Assembly: GCA_944326225.1 (NCBI GenBank)
Contig: CALVDI010000001.1
Location: 105,691 to 169,690 of the forward strand
Reading direction: 5' to 3'
Length of the DNA: 64,000 nt
Source: an uncultured Bacteroidales bacterium
Lineage (GTDB): Bacteria; Bacteroidota; Bacteroidia; Bacteroidales; UBA932
Within the stretch, counting starts at the first letter, position 1. Every line of letters begins with the position of its first letter. The notes beneath the pieces are model-generated. The model had not been told where the DNA came from, ran no database searches, and saw only the letters and a program-made list of their open reading frames with translations. The position numbers and the translations under genes were made by a program. Of this stretch, positions 55,394 to 64,000 are shown piece by piece.

Positions 55394-58387
55394 TTAGAAT
55401 GTAAACTCAGCACCGATAGTGAACTGTCTGGAGTTAGGATATACACCGAGCTGAAGGTTGGAGTCCACCTCAGGGTCAAATCCGGAATACTCTGTAAAAG
55501 TAAGAAGGTTACGTGCGATAGCATAGATCCTGAATCCAGATATGAATCCAGACCTCTGGATAAGGTTCTTGGGGAACTCGTACGATATCTGCACATTCTT
55601 GAGCTTGAGGAACGATGCATTCTCTATATAGGTATCATCAAAGTTTCTCTGAGATGTCCTGGCAGGAATATCTGTGATGTCACCCGGATCTGTCCAGATG
55701 TTGAGCATCTCCTTCACACCGTTGTATCCACCTGTAATCATATCAGGAGACGTCAGGAAGTAACGGTCGTTATTGATAGTCCACTTGCCGGCAACCCAGG
55801 TAAAGTCAGCACCTACATACAGGCCTTTCCACTGGAAGTTGAGCTGCAGACCTCCGGACCACGGAGCAAAACGCTGCTTTCCTGTCATCACTGCGTTGTC
55901 TTCAGTGAAGACCTTGGTCTTGTTACCGTCCTTGTCATACCACATCTGCATACCGTCACGGGGATCGACTCCTGCCGAACGCACATAGAAGAGCTCTCCG
56001 TAGGGATATCCGGGCTGATATGAGAGACCTGTACCGGTAAGCGTGTACTCGTCACCTGTAGCCAGACTGAGTATCTCGTTGTAGTTGTAGTTGAAGTTGG
56101 CTGTCACACCGAAATAGATGTCATTGGTCTGGATTACGTCAAAACTCAAATCCACATCCACACCGCGGTTGAGCATGTCTCCTCCGTTACCCCAGCCGCC
56201 GGAGTGTCCGGTGGTCATGGAGAACGGTATCTCCATCAAGAGGTCATGTGTCACTTTGTTATAAAAGTCCACGTTAACATTCATGAAGTTCCACAGACGT
56301 GCACTTACACCCACATTGACAGACTCCACGGTCTCCCAGGTAAGTCCGTTGTTGGAGACATTGCCTATACCCCAACCGGGAACACCTTCGTAGTTGGTAG
56401 TGGTTCCGATGGTTCCGATAGCCATGTAAGGATTGATACTGGAGTTACCGGTGGTACCGTAGCTGGCTTTCAGACGGAGGTCGTTGAGCCAGGAAGCACC
56501 GCGCATCCAGTTCTCCTTCTTGATATCCCACATCGCACCTATTGAGTAGAAATTGGCATACTGGTTGCCTTCTCCGAAGAGCGAGGAACCGTCAAGACGC
56601 CAAGATGCATCGAGATAGTACTTGTCGTCCAGGTTATATGACAGACGGACAAAATAGGAGTTGTACGATGTCTCGGAAATCGAATATCCGGGCTGCAGGG
56701 GAGTGGCTCCCTGACTTAGCAGGTTGTTCCTCCAGTCAGTGTATCCCTGAGCGGAAGCGGAGAATGCCTCGTTCTTGTCAAAGATAGACTCCTGACCGAG
56801 GAGGATTATAAAGTTGTTCCTGTCAGCGATATCGAATGTGTACTCGGCTGTATTGGTGAATGTAAGCTGATAGTAACGCTGGAAGGACTCAGCCGCTCGA
56901 GCAGTACCGTCTCCGAAAGGACCCTCCGGATCAGGATTCTGCTTATATGAGTAACGGTAGTCGAAAGCCTCTATATTCTGCTGGGCTCTCAGCACGAGTC
57001 CCTTGATCGGAGTCAGCTGGATGTATGTGCTACCGTTGAGACGGGCGATATTGGTATTGTTGGGCTGCATCTCCTGCAGATACAGTGTATTCCACACTGC
57101 GGAACCGTCAAGCACATACTCATTGAATGTCTTTCGGGGAGAGCTGTAGTCTACATAGTAGTTGCCGCCCTCATCCTGACGGATCTCGTAAGGAGAAACC
57201 CATGTTGCGAACACCTCGGATGCAGTCACAGGGTTGTGCAGGTTGTTGGCGTTATCGCGGTCCGTAAATCCTGCAGCCTCATAATTCTGATACATCAGTC
57301 CGAAATTGGCACCCATCTTCAGCCAGTCGGTCGCCTGGGTGTTGACATTCATACGGAAGTTGTAACGGGAAAGATACGAGTTGGGAGCCGTACCTGTCTG
57401 GTCGAACGCACCGAGGGAGAAGTAGTAGTCGGTCTTCTCTGATGCTCCGGAAACAGATATGTCTGCTGACCACATGGGCGCGGCTTCGTTGAAGAAATAA
57501 TGCATCCAGTCCGTATTGATACCGAGCTCACGGGCAACACGCATCTTGTCTGTCATGACAAAATTAGGATTGACCTTCTCGTTGAATGCGAACCAGTCCT
57601 CGGTCTCCATCAGGTTCATCCTGTGGTTGAGGAGAGTGGATATACCGTACTGACCTCTGAGAGTCACTGTCGGTTTCTCTCCTCTCTGACCTTTCTTGGT
57701 AGTGATGTAGATCACACCGTTGGCTGCACGTGAACCGTAGATAGCTGTGGACGATGCGTCCTTCATCACGACGATACTTTCGATATCGTTACTGTTGAGG
57801 GCTCCGAATACAGCTGATGACACGGGTGCACCGTCAAGCACGATCAGAGGAGTGTTGCCGGCGTTGATGGAGTTCACACCACGCAGACGCATGGACACAT
57901 TCTCGGAAGGCTCTCCTGAAGAGGAGAATACCTGAAGACCCGACACCTGACCCTGGAGAGCATCTCCGGCATTGGCGGTAGGTCTGTTGGCCACAACCTT
58001 CTTGTTGACTGTAGAGGCAGAACCGACAACGGACGATATCTTCCTGGCAGAACCATAACCGACAACGACAACGTCGTCAAGCATCTCGGTTTCAAGTTCC
58101 ATAGCGATGTCCACCGTGCTTCTGCCGTTTACAGGTACTTCCACTGTGGTATAACCCATAAATCTAACCTCAAGAACTCCGTCTGAGGGGACAGTGATAG
58201 TGTAAGAGCCCATCGCGTCGGTCATCACCCACTCAGTGGTGGTGCCCTTGAGCAGGATGGTAGCTCCAGCTATACCCTCTCCTGTCGAAGCATCAGAAAC
58301 AGTTCCTGAAACCTCGATGTCCTGCGCATATGCTGCGGCAGCCACCATCAGTAACAGGCCTGTTAAAAATAGTCTGATCTTTTTCAT
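55394..58387 (-). CDS. SusC/RagA-family TonB-linked outer-membrane transporter
   Basis: 997 residues. The signal peptide is about 1-21. A carboxypeptidase-regulatory-like domain covers about 25-100 (VSGTVSDASTGEGIAGATI). The plug has LDDVVVVGYGSARK, the SusC signature, and GSRAANGVIYITTKKG. A 22-strand barrel ends in an aromatic residue (GAEFTF). There is no STN domain or anti-sigma pairing, so regulation is not by a local sigma/anti-sigma system. It is energised by an ExbBD-TonB system such as the one at 9714-11598. Substrate: peptides are suggested by the downstream protease, not shown. Confidence 0.93.
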   Translation of the reverse strand: MKKIRLFLTGLLLMVAAAAYAQDIEVSGTVSDASTGEGIAGATILLKGTTTEWVMTDAMGSYTITVPSDGVLEVRFMGYTTVEVPVNGRSTVDIAMELETEMLDDVVVVGYGSARKISSVVGSASTVNKKVVANRPTANAGDALQGQVSGLQVFSSSGEPSENVSMRLRGVNSINAGNTPLIVLDGAPVSSAVFGALNSNDIESIVVMKDASSTAIYGSRAANGVIYITTKKGQRGEKPTVTLRGQYGISTLLNHRMNLMETEDWFAFNEKVNPNFVMTDKMRVARELGINTDWMHYFFNEAAPMWSADISVSGASEKTDYYFSLGAFDQTGTAPNSYLSRYNFRMNVNTQATDWLKMGANFGLMYQNYEAAGFTDRDNANNLHNPVTASEVFATWVSPYEIRQDEGGNYYVDYSSPRKTFNEYVLDGSAVWNTLYLQEMQPNNTNIARLNGSTYIQLTPIKGLVLRAQQNIEAFDYRYSYKQNPDPEGPFGDGTARAAESFQRYYQLTFTNTAEYTFDIADRNNFIILLGQESIFDKNEAFSASAQGYTDWRNNLLSQGATPLQPGYSISETSYNSYFVRLSYNLDDKYYLDASWRLDGSSLFGEGNQYANFYSIGAMWDIKKENWMRGASWLNDLRLKASYGTTGNSSINPYMAIGTIGTTTNYEGVPGWGIGNVSNNGLTWETVESVNVGVSARLWNFMNVNVDFYNKVTHDLLMEIPFSMTTGHSGGWGNGGDMLNRGVDVDLSFDVIQTNDIYFGVTANFNYNYNEILSLATGDEYTLTGTGLSYQPGYPYGELFYVRSAGVDPRDGMQMWYDKDGNKTKVFTEDNAVMTGKQRFAPWSGGLQLNFQWKGLYVGADFTWVAGKWTINNDRYFLTSPDMITGGYNGVKEMLNIWTDPGDITDIPARTSQRNFDDTYIENASFLKLKNVQISYEFPKNLIQRSGFISGFRIYAIARNLLTFTEYSGFDPEVDSNLQLGVYPNSRQFTIGAEFTF

Positions 58388-58519
58388 GTAGATAATTTTT
58401 TTAGTTAATAAAAAGTTAAATGTTACAAAATATTAATTCAGTTGTAATTCAAACTGCAAATGTGTATTTTTTTTTTCTTAAAAACAACACTTACGTGAAT
58501 TTTTAAATCATTATTATCG

Positions 58520-60733
58520 CTACAGAATACTGAAAGCCACATTGAGTCCGGCAGTTACGATCGAGACCATGCTCATGAGCTTGATGAGGATATTGAGCGA
58601 AGGGCCGGAAGTATCCTTGAAGGGGTCTCCTACAGTATCTCCTACCACTGTGGCCTTGTGGGCATCGGAGCCCTTGCCGCCCAGGTTGCCCTCCTCAACG
58701 TACTTCTTGGCATTGTCCCAGGCACCGCCGGAGTTGGCCATGAAGATGGCGAGCACGAAACCGGAGCCGAGAGAGCCGACCAGCAGGCCGACAGTACCGG
58801 CCACTCCGAAGAACAGGCCTATGAGTATCGGCACTATGATGGCCAGCAGCGAGGGGAAGAGCATCTCCTGCTGCGCACCCTTTGTGGATATGGCCACGCA
58901 GCGGGCGTAGTCGGGTGTGGCCTGACCGGTCAGTATGCCCTTTATCTCACGGAACTGACGGCGCACCTCGGCCACCATCTTCTGCGCGGCGCGTCCCACG
59001 GCGTTCATGGTCAGACCGCAGAAGAGGAAGGACATCATAGCGCCGATAAATACTCCGGCCAGCACTGAAGGATTCATCAGGTTGATCCTGAAATACTCCA
59101 TGAAGTCGGGGATGGTTGCGGACGCTACCTCCACTGTCCGCCCTGCCACATCTATGGTGGTCTCCCCTATCCTCTGCAGACCTATCTTTATCTCCTCCAG
59201 ATACGAGGCCAGCAGGGCCAGGGCCGTAAGAGCAGCCGAGCCGATGGCAAATCCCTTGCCTGTAGCGGCTGTGGTATTGCCGAGAGCGTCCAGGATGTCG
59301 GTACGCTCACGTACCTGAGGCTCAAGATTGCTCATCTGGGCATTTCCGCCGGCGTTGTCGGCTATAGGGCCGTATGCGTCGGTTGCCAGGGTGATACCCA
59401 GGGTGGACAGCATACCTACAGCTGCGATACCTATGCCGTAAAGTCCGAGACTCAGGTTCTGGGCAGTGAGCATATTGGTCACGTCAAAGCCTATGGCGCA
59501 GAGATAGGCCAGTATGATGGCGGCAACGATGGTTATCACAGGTATGGCGGTGGATATCATTCCAAGGCCCACTCCGGAGATAATCACTGTAGCCGGACCG
59601 GTGGACGAGCTCTCGGCCAGTTTCTTGGTCGGCTTGTAGGAATGGGACGTGTAGTACTCGGTAGACTGGCCGATGATGATACCGGCGACAAGACCTACGA
59701 TCACCGAGCAGGCTATCCAGGCCCAGTTGGGGATACCTAATATATAAAGTATGCCGAAAGTGGCGGCGGCTATCAGGACTGAGGAGACATTGGTACCTAC
59801 ACTGAGTGAGTGCAGGAGCTGCTTCATGCCGGCGCCCTCCTTGGTTCTGACCAGATAGATGCCTATGATGGAGAGGATGATGCCGACAGCGGCTATCAGC
59901 ATCGGAGCAAATACGGCCTTGAGCTGTACCGATGCATCGGCGTAGGAGTAAAATGCGGATGCGCCCAGAGCGGCGGTCGCCAGTATGGAGCCGCAGTAGG
60001 ACTCGTACAGGTCCGCGCCCATGCCGGCCACGTCACCTACGTTGTCTCCTACATTGTCCGCGATAGTAGCCGGGTTACGGGGATCATCCTCCGGGATACC
60101 GGCCTCGACCTTACCGACAAGGTCCGCGCCCACATCAGCGGCCTTGGTATAGATACCTCCGCCGACACGTGCGAAGAGAGCCTGAGTGGATGCGCCCATA
60201 CCGAAAGTCAGCATCGTAGTGGTCACCACTACCAGTTTCTGAGGGCCTTCCGCCCCTATAAAGTGATCCAGAATCAGATACCAAAGCGAGATATCCAGAA
60301 GTCCCAGACCCACTACTGTCAGTCCCATGACGGCTCCGGAGCGGAACGCCAGCTTAAGACCCGAGTTCAATGAACGGCGGGCGGCGTTGGCAGTCCTGCC
60401 CGAAGCGTATGTTGCTGTCTTCATGCCGATAAATCCGGCCAGTCCCGAGAAAAAGCCTCCGGTCAGGAAGGCAAACGGCACCCAGTGGTTCTGCACGTCG
60501 AAACCATAGGCCAGGACGGCGAAGAAAGCGGCAAGGATGATGAATACTATAGTCACTACCTTGTACTGTTGTTTGAGATAAGCCATCGCGCCCTTGCGTA
60601 CATAGGCGGCTATCTCCCTCATAGTCGGAGTGCCCTCGTCCTCTTTAAGCATCCTCTTGTAAAAAAAGAATGCAAATCCCAGTGCGATGAGAGAGGAAAC
60701 AGGCACCAGCCAGAATAATAAATCTACAGACAT
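58520..60733 (-). CDS. hppA: Membrane-bound ion-pumping pyrophosphatase, K+-dependent type
   Basis: 737 residues with about 16 helices. It hydrolyses pyrophosphate and pumps H+ and/or Na+ across the inner membrane. The catalytic loop contains DVGADLVGKVEAGIPEDDPR followed by NPATIADNVGDNVGD. In the motif GNTTAATGKGFAIGSAAL the residue after NTT is Ala rather than Lys, the marker of K+-dependent enzymes. Ion choice between Na+ and H+ is not readable with confidence; Na+ or dual pumping is common in Bacteroidota. It lies 30 bp after murI. Confidence 0.93.
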   Translation of the reverse strand: MSVDLLFWLVPVSSLIALGFAFFFYKRMLKEDEGTPTMREIAAYVRKGAMAYLKQQYKVVTIVFIILAAFFAVLAYGFDVQNHWVPFAFLTGGFFSGLAGFIGMKTATYASGRTANAARRSLNSGLKLAFRSGAVMGLTVVGLGLLDISLWYLILDHFIGAEGPQKLVVVTTTMLTFGMGASTQALFARVGGGIYTKAADVGADLVGKVEAGIPEDDPRNPATIADNVGDNVGDVAGMGADLYESYCGSILATAALGASAFYSYADASVQLKAVFAPMLIAAVGIILSIIGIYLVRTKEGAGMKQLLHSLSVGTNVSSVLIAAATFGILYILGIPNWAWIACSVIVGLVAGIIIGQSTEYYTSHSYKPTKKLAESSSTGPATVIISGVGLGMISTAIPVITIVAAIILAYLCAIGFDVTNMLTAQNLSLGLYGIGIAAVGMLSTLGITLATDAYGPIADNAGGNAQMSNLEPQVRERTDILDALGNTTAATGKGFAIGSAALTALALLASYLEEIKIGLQRIGETTIDVAGRTVEVASATIPDFMEYFRINLMNPSVLAGVFIGAMMSFLFCGLTMNAVGRAAQKMVAEVRRQFREIKGILTGQATPDYARCVAISTKGAQQEMLFPSLLAIIVPILIGLFFGVAGTVGLLVGSLGSGFVLAIFMANSGGAWDNAKKYVEEGNLGGKGSDAHKATVVGDTVGDPFKDTSGPSLNILIKLMSMVSIVTAGLNVAFSIL

Positions 60734-60763
60734 AGTTGGAATTAGAATTAAGAAATCGGTTAA

Positions 60764-61531
60764 TTATATGTTTATCTGATGAAAATCACAGTCTTTCAGA
60801 GTCGGATCAATGGACATGGCCGTCCTGCGCAGCACCTGCATGTCTCCGGTGGAATAAAACTCCCTGATCCGAAGGCCGGAGGAGGTGTCGCGGATTCCGT
60901 CCACGACTCTCCGCGTCTGCGCAGCCACAGCCGGCGCAGGGTTGATGATACGGACTGACGGGCCCGCCGCGGCGGCTATCTGCTCCTGCAGGAAGGGAAA
61001 ATGCGTGCAGCCCAGCACTATCACGTCCACCCCCTCATCTTTCATGGCAGCCACATATTCCCGGATAAGATCATACGGCACCACACCCCTCTCTACCGCC
61101 TCCACAAGTCCGCGGCCCACCTTCTCCACGATCCGGACATCCGAGGCGTACTTCATGACCGTGTCCCTGTAAAGGCTGCCCTTGAAGGTATTGGCCGTCG
61201 CCAATACCCCTACGACCCCGGACCTGGATGCCAGGGCAGCCGGCTTGACCGCCGGTTCCATCCCCACAAAAGGGATATCAAAAGTCCGCCTCAGATACGA
61301 GATGGCGGCGGCCGTAGCCGTATTGCAGGCCACAACCACCGCCTTGGTTCCACGGGACAGGAGAAATCTGACGACTCTGTCCGCCCGTTCGATTATGTAA
61401 TCCGAAGATTTCTCACCATAGGGACAATGAGCGGAATCAGCGACATAGGCATAGTCCCTCCCAGGCATAAGGGCATTGAGCTCCTTCCATACCGACAGGC
61501 CCCCTATTCCCGAATCGTAGACTCCGATCAT
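60764..61531 (-). CDS. murI: Glutamate racemase
   Basis: 255 residues. It makes D-glutamate for peptidoglycan. The N-terminal motif is YDSGIGGLSV. The two catalytic cysteines are C69 (VVACNTATA) and C175 (LGCTHFPFL). The gene lies 8 bp after the TlpA-like gene, with hppA next. Confidence 0.95.
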   Translation of the reverse strand: MIGVYDSGIGGLSVWKELNALMPGRDYAYVADSAHCPYGEKSSDYIIERADRVVRFLLSRGTKAVVVACNTATAAAISYLRRTFDIPFVGMEPAVKPAALASRSGVVGVLATANTFKGSLYRDTVMKYASDVRIVEKVGRGLVEAVERGVVPYDLIREYVAAMKDEGVDVIVLGCTHFPFLQEQIAAAAGPSVRIINPAPAVAAQTRRVVDGIRDTSSGLRIREFYSTGDMQVLRRTAMSIDPTLKDCDFHQINI

Positions 61532-61539
61532 ACCCGGGT

Positions 61540-62652
61540 TTATTTGAGATACTCGTCGAGCAGGGCCTCTATCTCATCCTCAGCCACCTTACGGCCGATG
61601 ATATTGCCCTCGGCATCCACGAATACGTTCTGAGGTATAAAGGACACATTGTAAAGCTGCCCTACTTCACTCTGCCAGAACATAAGGTCGGAGACATGTG
61701 TCCAGTTCAGACCGTCCTCCTCGATGCCCTGTATCCAGGATTCCTTGTCTCTGTCCAGAGACACGCCTATGATGCCGAAACCGAGATCGCGGTACTTCTC
61801 ATATATACCCACGAGAGTGGGATTGAAATTGCGGCAAGGACCGCACCAGCTGGCCCAGAAGTCCAGCATGGTCACTTTGTTGTCCTTGTAGAACTCAGAG
61901 AAAGTGACAGGCTCGCCCTCCGGATTGTCAAGAGTGAAGTCCGGAGCCTTCATACCCGGTGACAAAGCCAGCTCTTTCTGCAGATATTCGTCCAGCTCGG
62001 CAACGATCCTGTTGTCCGCGAAGGCCGGAGACGCCTTGTATGCATCAAGGCGCACGGCGAGAGTATCTGTATCCATGTAGATATATTCCTGCGACATGAA
62101 GTAAAGAGCGAAATTCGACACAGGAGCCTCGGCGATCATTGCCTCCCTCATGTTTCCTACCTCTTCCTGATACTTCTGGTAGGCTTCCATCGCTGCATCA
62201 CGGTCAGCTTCTGTAGCTTCTACACTGCTCAGGACCTCAATAGCCTCGTTGAGTCCGCACTGCTCAGCCAGATCCTCGGCAGAAGCAGAATACCTGTTGA
62301 GCATCTCCTGCGCCTGGCCACCGGAAATCACAGCCTCGGAGAAGACAGTATCAACTCCAGTCACAGTGAAATTGTCGTTCTCCAGGAAGATGGACACCAT
62401 ACCGGGAACACCCTCTATGCTGATAACATATGGCTCAGGTGTAACTACCGTACCCGTAAATTCGAAGACTCCGTTGACCACAGCTGCCGTATCCCTTATA
62501 GGATTCTCCCTGTCCTGATTGAACAGATATGCCACACCATTGATGACAGCTTCACTGTCTCCTGTTATGGTACCCTTTACAGTGTACTTACTGCCACTGT
62601 CACATGCCGCCGCGAGCAGAAGAGCGGCACCGAAAAGCATCAATTTTCTCAT
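61540..62652 (-). CDS. TlpA/ResA-like thioredoxin-fold lipoprotein with DUF4369-type N-terminus
   Basis: 370 residues. Lipoprotein Cys17 is in LAAACDSG. The N-terminal beta domain (about 22-105, YTVKGTITGDSE) resembles DUF4369. A helical linker precedes the C-terminal thioredoxin-like AhpC/TSA fold with CGPC (C270, C273 in ASWCGPCRNF). It is expected to reduce disulfides in the periplasm or at the outer membrane. Proteins of this type are abundant in Bacteroidota and their partners are seldom known. It lies 13 bp after the gamma-CA-like gene. Confidence 0.88.
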   Translation of the reverse strand: MRKLMLFGAALLLAAACDSGSKYTVKGTITGDSEAVINGVAYLFNQDRENPIRDTAAVVNGVFEFTGTVVTPEPYVISIEGVPGMVSIFLENDNFTVTGVDTVFSEAVISGGQAQEMLNRYSASAEDLAEQCGLNEAIEVLSSVEATEADRDAAMEAYQKYQEEVGNMREAMIAEAPVSNFALYFMSQEYIYMDTDTLAVRLDAYKASPAFADNRIVAELDEYLQKELALSPGMKAPDFTLDNPEGEPVTFSEFYKDNKVTMLDFWASWCGPCRNFNPTLVGIYEKYRDLGFGIIGVSLDRDKESWIQGIEEDGLNWTHVSDLMFWQSEVGQLYNVSFIPQNVFVDAEGNIIGRKVAEDEIEALLDEYLK

Positions 62653-62665
62653 AATTACTTAAGTA

Positions 62666-63193
62666 TTAATAGTTGGATTTATCTTTTTCCAGAAACCACT
62701 GCTTATAGACCATATAACCCTGGGCATTCCTGTGCGCGGAGTCCCTGACCGCATCAGTACCGTCCTTCACCTTCTTGGCCGGCACTCCGGCATAGACTCC
62801 CGGCTCCAGCTTTGAATTGCTGAGTACAACCGCCCCGGCGGCGATTATGGAACCGTCGGCAACCTCCACTCCGTCAAGCAGGACAGCTCCCATACCCACC
62901 AGCACGTCATTGCCGACCTTCGCCCCGTGAATCACTGCGTTGTGCCCGACCGACACATCGTCGCCTATCTCCACCACGGACTTCTTATATAAGGTATGCA
63001 GCACCGCACCGTCCTGGATATTGACCCTGTTGCCCAGTCTTATCGGATTCACATCTCCCCTGAGCACCGCTCCATACCATATACTGCAGTCGTCTCCTAT
63101 CTCCACATCCCCGATAATCGCCGCATTCTCAGCGATAAAACAGTTTTTCCCGATTCTAGGCTCCACGCCATTCAAAGGTCTTATAATCGCCAT
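62666..63193 (-). CDS. Gamma-carbonic-anhydrase-like hexapeptide protein (YrdA/PaaY family)
   Basis: 175 residues from the ATG at 63193. Left-handed beta-helix repeats are evident, with the three metal-ligand histidines in AVLHT, VGHNA and VIHGA. A zinc or iron trimer with carbonic anhydrase or thioesterase/transferase activity is possible. The upstream ATG at 63214 lies on the predicted transcription start (box at 63226-63219), so the shorter protein is preferred. It heads a run with tlpA-like, murI and hppA. Confidence 0.88.
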   Translation of the reverse strand: MAIIRPLNGVEPRIGKNCFIAENAAIIGDVEIGDDCSIWYGAVLRGDVNPIRLGNRVNIQDGAVLHTLYKKSVVEIGDDVSVGHNAVIHGAKVGNDVLVGMGAVLLDGVEVADGSIIAAGAVVLSNSKLEPGVYAGVPAKKVKDGTDAVRDSAHRNAQGYMVYKQWFLEKDKSNY

Positions 63194-63218
63194 ATTGGAT
63201 TCTATCTTAAACAATTTA

Positions 63219-63226
63219 CAAATGTA
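63219..63226 (-). promoter_or_regulatory. Promoter -7 box of the gamma-CA-tlpA-murI-hppA run
   Basis: TACATTTG on the minus strand ends about 25 bp before the ATG at 63193, giving a leader of about 20 nt. The -33 box is not clear. Confidence 0.55.
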
Positions 63227-63262
63227 TAAAAAAACTCATTGCCCTGGCACAGCATTACACAC

Positions 63263-63288
63263 AAAAAAGTCCGTGTCCACCGACACAG
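63263..63288 (-). terminator. Intrinsic terminator just upstream of the gamma-CA promoter
   Basis: On the minus strand CTGTGTC, GGTG loop, GACACGG (one G-U pair) is followed by ACTTTTTT. It would stop any transcript entering from the gdhA side. Confidence 0.5.
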
Positions 63289-63567
63289 CCCATACATACC
63301 AAGAGCAATCATCAGAATCTTTCTCTTGTCACATCCGTAACATTAAATTCCAAAGAGTCTCCATTACCAACATCGTCAGCTGAAACCGCCAGGCAGACCT
63401 CATACAGCTAAAGTCGGACTGAGTAGGAGTGCCTCCACGCTACCCCCGTCACCTGCGGCATCTTGCACCGGTGCATTTACGGAATGTGCGGGCATACATT
63501 CTCTTTGACTGTCCTATGGGTATCTTTGCGGATAATCATTTAACAAAATAATACACACGCCCTACAT
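63289..63567. other. Gap between gdhA terminator and the next terminator
   Basis: No open frame is convincing. The stretch contains a perfect 12-bp palindrome TGCACCGGTGCA at 63464-63475 and a plus-strand TATCTTTG near 63518. It is bracketed by two minus-strand terminators, an arrangement that could hold a small RNA, but no minus-strand promoter box was seen. Confidence 0.3.
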
Positions 63568-63605
63568 AAAAAAGGACCGCATCCTTCAATCGGATACGGT
63601 CCCTT
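63568..63605 (-). terminator. Intrinsic terminator of gdhA
   Basis: GGACCGTATCC, a GATTGAA loop and GGATGCGGTCC (one G-U pair) are followed by TTTTTT on the minus strand. It starts about 35 bp after the gdhA stop. Confidence 0.85.
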
Positions 63606-63640
63606 AATCGTAGCAGTTCGCCCGCTATGACAAGCCGAAA

Positions 63641-64000
63641 CTAGATGATACCCTGCTCGAGCATAGCCTGAGCCACCTTCATGAAACCGGCGATGTTGGC
63701 ACCCTTGACATAGTCAACATGACCGTCTGCCTGTGTACCGAACTTAACGCAAGCCTCATGGATGCTCTGCATGATGAAGTGCAGCTTGTCGTCAACTTCC
63801 TGTGCGGACCAGCTGATGTGTGAGGCGTTCTGGGTCATCTCGAGACCTGAAGTAGCCACACCACCGGCGTTGACTGCCTTACCGGGAGCGAAGAGGATGC
63901 CCTTGCTCTGGAACTCGTGGATAGCCTCAGGGGTGCAACCCATGTTGGACACCTCGCAGCAGCACCATGTACCGTTGGCGATCAGCTCCTTGGCATCGTC
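63641..64000 (-). CDS. gdhA: NADP-type glutamate dehydrogenase, C-terminal 119 residues
   Basis: The frame is open from the window edge to the stop at 63641. The visible part has NGTWCCCEVSNMGCTPEA, the APGKAVNAGGVATSGLEMTQN segment and a helical end KVAQAMLEQGII, typical of hexameric GDH50-class enzymes. It interconverts 2-oxoglutarate plus ammonia and glutamate. The coenzyme- and substrate-binding N-terminus is outside the window, so NADP versus NAD preference is inferred from the family only. Confidence 0.92.
   Translation of the reverse strand, partial: DDAKELIANGTWCCCEVSNMGCTPEAIHEFQSKGILFAPGKAVNAGGVATSGLEMTQNASHISWSAQEVDDKLHFIMQSIHEACVKFGTQADGHVDYVKGANIAGFMKVAQAMLEQGII

Noticed and set aside
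63641-63952. A separate 103-residue protein starting at a GTG
   Set aside because: The same frame stays open to the window edge and continues the glutamate dehydrogenase sequence, so the GTG is an internal valine.

Overview
The window looks like chromosome from a Bacteroidota, most likely a Bacteroidales member with a moderately GC-rich genome. The evidence is a complete Bat/MoxR operon, a SusC/SusD pair, a type IX secretion (T9SS) C-terminal sorting domain beside a PorV/PorQ-type barrel, and repeated promoters of the form TTTG-N17-20-TAnnTTTG. Most genes lack a Shine-Dalgarno sequence. The genus was not determined.

Layout. 1-8835 (minus): moxR, DUF58, a membrane protein, batA, a batB-batC fusion, batD, batE, then a truncated glmM. 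8857-14979: truA, exbB-exbD-tonB, a convergent lone ABC permease, then rluB-like and era. 14980-16144 has no convincing large gene and holds decayed inverted repeats. 16145-19465: parC-type topoisomerase subunit A and aroK. 19466-22698 is an AT-richer accessory stretch with three proteins of unknown function, several hairpins and a structured leader or small-RNA candidate. 22699-26164 (minus): lysS, a TrmH-family methylase and aroE, whose 5' end contains two copies of a 40-bp palindromic repeat. 26236-29008: recJ and a threonine aldolase-like gene. 29009-31770 (minus): two tandem MFS paralogues. 31879-35577: ssb, purA, dxs.

35642-48632 is the translation/transcription core: tRNA-Thr, Tyr, Gly, Thr, tuf, tRNA-Trp, secE, nusG, rplK, rplA, rplJ, rplL, rpoB, rpoC. 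The first part has the same order as thrU-tyrU-glyT-thrT-tufB of Escherichia coli. Strong hairpins follow tuf, rplL and rpoC. 48759-58387 (minus) is a SusC/SusD locus extended by a lipoprotein, an unknown exported protein, a subtilisin-family protease with a T9SS type A sorting domain, and an overlapping PorV/PorQ-type barrel. It looks like a surface proteolysis and peptide-uptake unit. 58520-63193 (minus) carries a gamma-carbonic-anhydrase-like protein, a TlpA-like lipoprotein, murI and a K+-dependent-type membrane pyrophosphatase. The window closes inside a glutamate dehydrogenase gene.

The most unusual items are: the 22212-22394 leader with two mutually exclusive folds; two long hairpins with different arms but a shared loop core, next to tRNA-Gly and after rpoC; the protease/PorV-like/SusCD unit; and the palindromic repeats translated in two frames inside aroE.
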